From: Cladosporium sp. IMV 00045
Lineage: Eukaryota; Ascomycota; Dothideomycetes; Cladosporiales; Cladosporiaceae
Assembly (NCBI GenBank): GCA_001931905.2
Contig: MSJI02000682.1
Span: forward strand, 1 to 23,951
DNA: 23,951 bases
Reading direction: 5' to 3'
Part shown: one piece after another, positions 17,922 to 23,951 of the stretch
Position numbering within the stretch: the stretch's first letter is position 1
Layout of the letters: each line of letters starts with the position of its first letter
Translations under genes and position numbers: made by a program
Notes under the pieces: generated by a model
What the model was told of the DNA's origin: nothing
Seen by the model: the letters and a program-made list of their open reading frames with translations, nothing else
The model's database searches: none

Positions 17922-18585
17922 CACTGCATTTTAGCCGTCAACTATGCACCCTCGGACGCTGCTTGAGACGCTGTCAACATATCCCCAACTTCAATCAGCC
18001 TGTTTGCTTAGAATGCGAGGCGTACTCCCCTTCACTCAGCCGGCCGGTAGCTTGGCCGCCTGCATGAGGTCGTCAGACCTTGCATCCCTCATCGTGGTGC
18101 TCCGAAACTGATCTTCAAGAACTCGAACTCCAAGGCAGCGAAATCGGCATGAATGCATCGTAATTGTATGGTTGTTATCGGAGCCGCCAAGTCATGGTAT
18201 TTGTCATTCTCAATAACCAAACGCGCAGATCTAGATAGACGACGAAGATCTAATAACGCTCGTCGCCATAGTCCAGATGTATTCCTCAGACGCTTGATTA
18301 GACATGCCTCGCGTTATCTTTCGTCCGCGGACTTGGTGTCTCGTCCGATGATGCCGACGCCCATCTGCGAGCTCGCAGCTCCCCACATCTCCACATCAAA
18401 CACGGCAGAGACAACTCCAATCGTCGAGATGACATCGCTTCCGGCTACCCGTGATAGATACCACACCCCTGCTCTCGCTCGCTCCAAGACTCTTCCTGCA
18501 GCGTTCTAGCTCTCCATCTCCTCTTTTGTCCAAGCAGGTCTGTGTAGCATATCCTCCTTGTACAGCTATAAGTACCTCCGCAACA
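17922..18585. promoter_or_regulatory. Divergent promoter region between the GH3 and cyanase genes
   Basis: About 660 bp with no gene I can support. It includes an 8-bp palindrome CCGGCCGG (18040-18047) on the GH3 side. On the cyanase side TATAAG lies at 18567-18572, only 14 nt before the first ATG of that gene. Short open frames in 18153-18540 have no domain-like content. Confidence 0.5.
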
Positions 18586-19343
18586 ATGGCTTCATCTCTT
18601 GTTTCCTCTTTGAGAATCGCTTCTCGCTCTGCACCTTCAATCGCAACCAGAGCTGCCATTAGACCAGCTGTAGCTCTCTCTTACCAGCACAGAAACACCT
18701 TTGCTACTTCACCTGCAAACATGGCCGCCGAAGGCACTTCCAGCGGTCAGCCGATCGCAACTCTTGACGTACGAGCCAAAACCATTATCCAATTGATCTC
18801 CCAATGCTGATCCATTGCCCTCCAGAAATCCGTCGCATCCAACCTCGCCTCGCACGCCGGCATCCTCTTCGAGGCAAAGAAAGCCAAGAACCTCTCCTTC
18901 GAAACCATCGCCAAAGCCATTGGCCGCGAGGAAGTCTCCACAGCCGCCATGTTCTACGGCCACACGCAGGCCAGCGAGGAGGATCTCAAGGGCCTGTCCA
19001 AGGTCCTCGGCATTCCTGAAGCAGAGCTGCGCAAGACAGAGCTCCTCGGTTTCCCCGACCGCGGTCGCTCTCTGGAGATGCCCCCGCGTGAGCCGCTCGT
19101 CTACCGCCTCTACGAGATTGTGCAGAACTACGGATACGCGTACAAGAGTGTTATCAATGAGAAGTTTGGTGACGGTATTATGAGTGCGATCTCCTTCAGC
19201 ACGAAGGTCGAGAAGGAGACGGACGACAAGGGCGATTGGGTCAAGATTACCTTGAGGGGCAAGTGGTATGTATACCCTGATGTGATATTAACTCTGAGGT
19301 GTAGGCTAACTTGGATGACAGGCTTCCTTTCTCCCGTTTCTAA
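18586..19343 (+). CDS. cynS: Cyanate hydratase (cyanase) with a mitochondrial-type N-terminal extension
   Basis: Three exons (18586-18768, 18826-19265 and 19322-19343) give 214 aa. The introns (57 and 56 bp) have GTACGA and GTATGT donors; the last exon is only 22 nt and ends GKWLPFSRF. Cyanase converts cyanate and bicarbonate to ammonia and CO2, probably as a decamer. The N-terminal HTH-like domain (about 62-135) is followed by the catalytic block [10 protein letters not shown]...[11 protein letters not shown]. Arg155, Glu158 and Ser181 occupy the positions of the E. coli catalytic Arg96, Glu99 and Ser122. Residues 1-45 are rich in Arg, Ser and Ala with no acidic residue and resemble a mitochondrial presequence; fungal cyanases are often about 160 aa without it. 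An internal ATG (Met46, 18721), also in good context, could start a cytosolic form. Confidence 0.93.
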
Positions 19344-19793
19344 GGGTAGAATTAGCATGTGTTTTTATGTAGGCAAGTATGAAACGTTGCCAAACACTTT
19401 GCTGTCACGCCTCGATGGTGCCCCCGGTAGAAACATGCGAAGAAAGTGGGATGTATGTGCAGACGTGATATTGTCGTTCTCAATTTCATACCGTCATTCA
19501 CCACGGCCTTGTCGAGTCGTCAGTGCTGCTACCATTACTGAGCATCAGGCATTCACGTAGCCACTGCTGAGATGCTCGTATCGGTAAGTGCGGCTACAAG
19601 AGGCAGTAGTAAGTGGCGTTCACATGCTCGCAAACGCAGAGGCAATCAACGAGTTCCGATCACATGCCATTGGAGTGTAGTGTAGGGGTTCCTTTTCGGT
19701 CTGCCCGTTCTCAGCAACACACAATAACAGCGGCTCCCGACGACAAGATCTCGACAAGGTAAGACCAAATAAGTAGATAGTACCACGGGCACA
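19344..19793. other. Intergenic region between cyanase and the hypothetical gene
   Basis: 450 bp. It should contain the cyanase 3' end and the promoter of the next gene. I see no further gene or recognisable element. Confidence 0.5.
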
Positions 19794-20426
19794 ATGGCAG
19801 AAGAGGAACAAGTCATTGAAGAGAACGAACTGACAACGCAGATGCCACCCACCACCACCAGGAACAGACTGGTGAAGAAGCAGAGCAAGGCCAGCGTCGC
19901 CGCTGAGCCTTGCTCTGAAGATCAACCATGGGCTACGGCCCACCTCAACAAGAACAAGCAGGGCGATAATGCCCCTGAGAGCGCCGTCGCCGCGAGCGAC
20001 AACCACACCACCACCGCCGCCACCAACACCTCCCCTGTTGCAACAACAGCAGCAGAAGACGCCGACGCCATCACCCCCCTCCCGCGGCGCGACGTGTACA
20101 TCGACCCATTGAGCGGTCACTCGAACGTCACCCTCCCGGCGCGGTGCGCGCGCCGCCACGCATACAGCGAGTGCTTCGATCTCGACGACATGGAGCCCGG
20201 TGGACACATTCGTTCGCCAAGCGGCAACGTCCTTTCAGCCGAACAAGCGGCCAGCAGAGCAGATCGGCCGATGGGAATTAAGGAGAGGCAGGAGGCTATT
20301 CGCAAGAAAGTCGCGGAGCAGAATCAACAGAGGATGGGGAATGAGACTACGATTGTGGGAGATGCGAGGGGGAAGAAGTCGAAGAGGGAGAGGGTCAAGG
20401 CTTGGTTTGAGTGTCATTGTCAGTGA
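19794..20426 (+). CDS. Hypothetical low-complexity protein, 210 aa
   Basis: A single exon starts at an ATG with A at -3. I do not recognise a family. Residues 1-30 are acidic, and about 65-90 are Ala/Thr-rich and probably disordered. The middle (about 98-130) has a more protein-like stretch: LPRRDVYIDPLSGHSNVTLP, then ARCARRHAYSECFDLDD. The C-terminus is basic and probably helical (IKERQEAIRKKVAEQNQQR and KKSKRERVKAWFECHC). No signal peptide, membrane segment or catalytic motif is visible. The long minus-strand frame through the same region is Gly/Val repeats mirroring the Ala/Thr/Pro codons and is less credible. Confidence 0.6.
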   Translation: MAEEEQVIEENELTTQMPPTTTRNRLVKKQSKASVAAEPCSEDQPWATAHLNKNKQGDNAPESAVAASDNHTTTAATNTSPVATTAAEDADAITPLPRRDVYIDPLSGHSNVTLPARCARRHAYSECFDLDDMEPGGHIRSPSGNVLSAEQAASRADRPMGIKERQEAIRKKVAEQNQQRMGNETTIVGDARGKKSKRERVKAWFECHCQ

Positions 20427-20986
20427 GGGGGGAATCGGTCTGAAGAGAAGAGTGTGCTTGGATTTTCGAGGGATGGAGCATCGCGGCAAGGATTGCAGGC
20501 GAATTTTCTATGGATGAATCAGGGCTGACTGTGAGTTGATGGTTCAACAAGATTGGCTATGGATGAGAGAGCCGGCGTGTTCACTCGACGTACCGCAGTG
20601 CCACTCTCTGATGCGAAATGATATTCATTGACCAACTCCGTCTATCACACCTCGTTTCGCCGTTATGATTTCGGAGCCACGGCTGCTTCATTTGATCTGA
20701 CGTTCATTCACGTGCAGCTCCTTCCTCATCGCATGTGAATTCGCAAACAGTCATGCAGGCGTGCCTTCCTATTGTCAATCAATCTTACCTATTTTAAGCT
20801 CCCAACCACTCAATTTCAACTGCAAATCACTCACTGGCGGGCTCATTAGATAAACACATACAATCCGCCTCGATCATTCCACTCATACACAACAACCCAC
20901 ATACTTCCATACTCATCAAACAAACCAGCAGATCGATCCGCACACCAATTCATTGCCTACCTACCTAACACACATCAACCACCAAG
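20427..20986. promoter_or_regulatory. Upstream region of the C2H2 gene
   Basis: 560 bp without a supported gene. The last 200 bp before the ATG are rich in C and A on the plus strand (CACACA, AACAACCCAC and similar runs), typical of a fungal 5' leader. I see no clear TATA box. Confidence 0.5.
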
Positions 20987-22694
20987 ATGCCCATCCCCCT
21001 CGACCCACTGAAAAGGTGGGCATGCACCTACACCGACTGCTACAAGTCCTTCGCCACCGAAAAAGAAATGAAGTATCACAAGGTCGAGGAGCCGACGCAC
21101 TTTTACTGCAAGAAATGCGACGTCGATTGCGAAGACTGGGCCGCCCTGACGGAGCACAAAGTCGACTCCATGGCGCCGTGGCTCGAGAAGAAGAGTCGCA
21201 GACCCGAGGGCGCGCCGAAGCACATCGTGTGCGAGTTCTGCGGGATGGATTTCAAGAGTATGGGTGGGAGGGAGCTGCATCGCGCGAGGGTAAGTTTGGA
21301 ACTTTTAGCCTTGTTATTTGGTCTATTCTACTTTTGTTTGAGCGGTTTCACTGACCCGTTCCCACAGGACCATCAGGCACAGCAGTCCATCCAATGCCCG
21401 GGCTGCGATGAGGTTTTCGTGCGCGCTGGCCACATGATCGGCCATTTGGAGAAAGATGAATGCGACAACATCCGTGCCTACGAGCTCTACGCCAACATCC
21501 AGCATAAGTACATTCGCAATGAGATCATGCAGCAGCCGGACGTGCTGACGGAGAATCTGCAAATCAACCCTGCCTTCGCTGCGCCGCCGGATAAGCCTGG
21601 TCTGATCGACGACGAGCCGGCGATGGCAACTAGAGAAGAGGCAGAGGGTGGCGTCGCTGTTCTCTTGATGGACCGCGAGAGCGAGGAGCAGAAGGGTGGC
21701 CACCAGCCGCTCGAGGCACAATTTGCTGGTATCGAACTTGAAGGCAAGAAGGCACCGTTGACCCGCACCAACCTCGAGAGCTGGCCTCGTCTGTTTGGCC
21801 AGAAAGCCTCCATCGTCTCGGAGTATGTCAAGAACCAAAGCATCGGAAACCCAACGCCGTCAGTCGCAGACACAGACTTGGCGGCGAGCCAGTTCGCCAG
21901 CCAGATCACGAGCCGCCGCGGCGGGCTCAAGGTCTACACAGAGTCCTACCCGACGCTGCAGAGCAGTACGAAATCGCCCGACTTTGGCCAGTCTAGAAAG
22001 GTCTCCGTCGAGGACAATGATGCTGCCTCCGTCGCCACCGCTAGAGCGGAAAGCGTGCTCGGACGCCCAGCTGCCTGGACCATGGAACACACGTCTCAAG
22101 CCCTCTTCGGCAACGTCAAGCAGACTCCGCCGTCCGACGAGATGAAGTCGATCCTCAAAAAGCGCGACGCAGAAGCGCCGCGACCCAAAGACATCCTCAC
22201 CGCCCGCTGGTGGGACCCCGACAGCCCAGACTACATCCCCGACCGCTTCTACCACGGCGTCGTGCAGAAGTATTGCTGCCCATTCGCCGCTTGCGAGAAC
22301 CTCACGCTCGACACTGCGTACGATCTGGAAGTCCACTTCAAAGACGCTCACACCATGCGCCACTTCCGTTGCCCGGGCTGCCTCAAGATCTTCAAGAGCG
22401 CCCAAGGCATGGTTTCGCACATTGAGAGCACTCTCAAGTGTCCCATCAAGAGGTCCAAGAGTTTCAAGCAGGTATGTTGTTGTTTTTCTTTCTCGCTCGA
22501 GAAGTAGATCCGTTCGAAATGCTGACCATTCGCTTTTGCAGGTCCTCGATGAGATCACGGGCGGCTTCCTCAAAGCCAAACGCCTGCCAAACCCGGCCAT
22601 TTGCAGGCCTGCTACGGATGTCGTCAAGTCCGGCCAGAAGCTCGACGGCGTGATGACGACCATGTACAAGGCCAAGATGCCGCATGAGAGGTAG
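20987..22694 (+). CDS. Multi-C2H2 zinc-finger protein
   Basis: Three exons (20987-21289, 21368-22471 and 22542-22694) give 519 aa; introns are 78 and 70 bp with GTAAGT and GTATGT donors. Finger-like units at the N-terminus are C13/C18/H31/H38, C41/C44/H57, C82/C85/H98/H103 and C111/C114/H127. Two more lie near 402-455 (YCCPFAAC...H, FRCPGCLKIFKSAQGMVSHI). The linker of about 260 aa is acidic to polar and probably flexible. The spacings are irregular, so RNA or protein binding is as likely as DNA binding. The first intron falls inside finger 3, between His98 and His103, and has no stop in frame. Probably nuclear; I cannot name an orthologue. Confidence 0.85.
21290..21367 (+). other. In-frame, stop-free intron of the C2H2 gene
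   Basis: 78 bp (26 codons) with a GTAAGT donor, a CACTGAC branch-like site and a CCCACAG acceptor. Retention would add 26 residues, mostly hydrophobic (LELLALLFGLFYFCLSGF), between the ligands of finger 3. Splicing gives a proper C-x2-C-x12-H-x4-H finger, so splicing is the main expectation. Confidence 0.75.
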
Positions 22695-22878
22695 CCAGGG
22701 GCGACGTGTGATGTTCCAAAGCGGACGGCTGCGATTTGGAAGACGAGAGAAAGGCCGCCTGCCGTTGCCACATGATCGTGCAGTAGCTAGACATCCCCAG
22801 TTGACAGAGAATGAAAGACCACTGATTTTGCTCCAACCTCGCACCATCACATCCCCACAGGTAAGACAAACCCCCAGT
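22695..22878. other. Convergent 3' intergenic region
   Basis: 184 bp between the stop codons of the C2H2 and NCS2-like genes. No gene is seen; it should hold both polyadenylation regions. Confidence 0.5.
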
Positions 22879-23949
22879 CTAAGCAGCGACCTGCGGCATC
22901 GTGCGAATACACCCATAACACAACCTACTCCTCTCCGGCGCCTGCCCCTCCAGCGGCATCTCGCAAAGCTCACACCTCGCCATCACATCGGCCAACGACT
23001 TTGCCTGCAGCTTACTCGTCGTCCTCACCACATTCGCCACAATGGAGGGATAATCCGCCTCCACACTAGCGAAATACTGCCGGGTCAAATCATCTATCGT
23101 CGAATTCTTCATACTCGCCGGCAACTTAGCCGTCTCTCCACTCCGGTCCAGCGTGCCGGCCAAGCTGGGCTCGACGAAGTCGACGAACGCCGAGATTTCT
23201 TTGCTCAGCAGGTCGCGCAGCGGGTAGTAGACCGGCAGGCCTGAGGGCGAGTCTCCGTCCGCGATCACCCAGGGCAGCGAGAAGCCGCGGCCCTTGGCCG
23301 TTTCGGCCAGCGTGCGCTCGGACAGGCGCGTGGTGCTGTCGCCGTAGAGGATTGCGGCGCAGGGGTGCGAGCGCGCGTGGTGGGTTATCAGTTTGCGGAG
23401 GAGGATGGAGAGGGCGTCGGCGCGGGAGGTGGGGGTGGGGAGGGACGCGAGGAGGGCGGTGAGGTTCTCGGAGGGCGTGAGGGTGGGGTTTAGATGGTCT
23501 TGGAGAGAGGGTGGGAGGAGGGTGGGATGCTCGGTTATGGAGGAGAGGGGGATGTTGGTGTATGTGTGTTGGGGGTAGCGGGCGCGGACTTGGGCGAGGA
23601 TGGAGTCGGAGGGGGAGGAGGTTTCGTCTTGGTGCACGTGCAGGATGTGCAGTTTGAAACCCGTCCGGCCGGTGTTTTTGATTTGGGCTTGGAGGTGGCG
23701 GCTGATGGTGTAGAGGAGGGCGGTCGAGCAGGCGCCGAAGGAGAGAGGGAGGAGGAGCGTCTTTTCTTGTCCTGGTTCGGAATTCTTCACCCGGAAGGTT
23801 TCCATGCGTTTGACCACTTTCGTCTGCACGTATTTGTCGAAGCAGCCCTTGCACAGAGGCTCTTTGCGGACGGTGATGGCCGGGTCGACTTCTTGACAGC
23901 GGCGGCAGAGGCCGTTGTTGGGAGGAGGCTGGCCCTGTCGGTTGGACAT
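22879..23949 (-). CDS. NCS2: Cytoplasmic tRNA 2-thiolation protein 2 (NCS2/CTU2)
   Basis: Intronless, 356 aa, apparently complete, with its ATG two bases inside the window edge. The N-terminal zinc motif is C15-x2-C18...C33-x2-C36 (LCRRCQE, PLCKGCFDKY). The Rossmann-like adenylation fold begins LLLPLSFGACSTALLYTISR, where a Ser-Gly-Gly-type PP-loop is not intact, as is usual for Ncs2. The middle has LHILHVHQDE, RADALSILLRKLI, AILYGDSTTRLSERTLAETA and YYPLRDLLSKEI. The C-terminal zinc ribbon is CELCEMPLEG...RLCYGC. Ncs2 pairs with Ncs6/Ctu1 and takes sulfur from the Urm1 system to make the 2-thio group of wobble uridine in tRNA-Lys, -Glu and -Gln in the cytosol. It is slightly shorter than many fungal homologues (about 400), mainly through short linkers. 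Its promoter lies outside the window. Confidence 0.92.
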   Translation of the reverse strand: MSNRQGQPPPNNGLCRRCQEVDPAITVRKEPLCKGCFDKYVQTKVVKRMETFRVKNSEPGQEKTLLLPLSFGACSTALLYTISRHLQAQIKNTGRTGFKLHILHVHQDETSSPSDSILAQVRARYPQHTYTNIPLSSITEHPTLLPPSLQDHLNPTLTPSENLTALLASLPTPTSRADALSILLRKLITHHARSHPCAAILYGDSTTRLSERTLAETAKGRGFSLPWVIADGDSPSGLPVYYPLRDLLSKEISAFVDFVEPSLAGTLDRSGETAKLPASMKNSTIDDLTRQYFASVEADYPSIVANVVRTTSKLQAKSLADVMARCELCEMPLEGQAPERSRLCYGCIRTMPQVAA

Positions 23950-23951
23950 TT

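Noticed and set aside
17802..17924. N-terminal extension of the GH3 gene to a GTG codon
   Set aside because: It starts with GTG, contains the likely TATA box (17914-17921) and precedes a well-placed ATG at 17801.
18153..18659. Open frames on both strands upstream of cyanase
   Set aside because: Low-complexity Arg/Ser or Ala/Glu translations without motifs; one overlaps cyanase exon 1 in antisense.
19620..20207. 195-codon minus-strand frame
   Set aside because: Gly/Val-rich translation is the mirror of Ala/Thr/Pro codons in the plus-strand gene at 19794-20426; no domain.
21860..22771. 303-codon minus-strand frame
   Set aside because: Shadow of the spliced C2H2 gene on the plus strand, which has zinc-finger motifs and matching introns.
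23126..23854. 242-codon minus-strand frame rich in Pro/Arg/His
   Set aside because: Out-of-frame shadow of the NCS2 gene in a GC-rich stretch.

Overview
The window looks like nuclear DNA of a filamentous ascomycete (Pezizomycotina, perhaps Dothideomycetes). The evidence is short introns of about 48-78 bp with GTRNGY donors, CTAAC/CTGAC-type branch points and YAG acceptors; a Zn2Cys6 regulator; Dal5-type MFS transporters; and an AT-rich repeat island with the C-to-T/G-to-A signature of repeat-induced point mutation (RIP). The class-level assignment is an inference.

Positions 1-7487 are a decayed nest of transposons. A pogo/Fot1-like DDE transposase gene (+ strand, 5' end outside the window) is split by a complete 5339-bp Copia LTR retrotransposon on the minus strand (712-6050). 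The Copia has two 247-bp LTRs, a GATCT target-site duplication, a primer-binding site resembling half of initiator tRNA-Met, a polypurine tract and ruined pre-integrase, integrase, RT and RNase H regions. The pogo reading frame resumes in frame after the insertion (6051-6307). Beyond it lie pogo-type inverted-repeat modules and a second pogo copy on the minus strand (about 6897-7487), in which the helix-turn-helix N-terminus is joined in frame to the C-terminal tail with the DDE core deleted.

Positions 7488-8579 are gene-poor, AT-rich and not obviously RIP-mutated, with two small tandem duplications.

Positions about 8580-17801 form what looks like a small catabolic gene cluster: a decayed Dal5-type transporter fragment, a PdxA-family dehydrogenase (-), an intact Dal5/ACS-type MFS transporter (+), a Zn2Cys6 transcription factor (-) and a GH3 beta-glucosidase-like enzyme with no signal peptide (-). 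The dehydrogenase and transporter share a 608-bp divergent promoter, and three of the genes have TATA-like boxes about 93-113 nt upstream of the chosen ATG. Ascomycetes make vitamin B6 by the PDX1/PDX2 route, so the PdxA homologue is more likely a catabolic oxidative decarboxylase acting on a phosphorylated hydroxy acid. The working model is import by the MFS protein, deglycosylation or parallel sugar release by the GH3 enzyme, oxidation by the PdxA homologue and local control by the Zn2Cys6 protein. This is an inference from co-location.

Positions 18586-23949 look like ordinary chromosome: cyanase with a mitochondrial-type N-terminal extension, a low-complexity protein of unknown function, a multi-C2H2-finger protein whose first intron is stop-free and in frame, and NCS2/CTU2 of the tRNA 2-thiolation pathway. 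No rRNA, tRNA or CRISPR array was seen.
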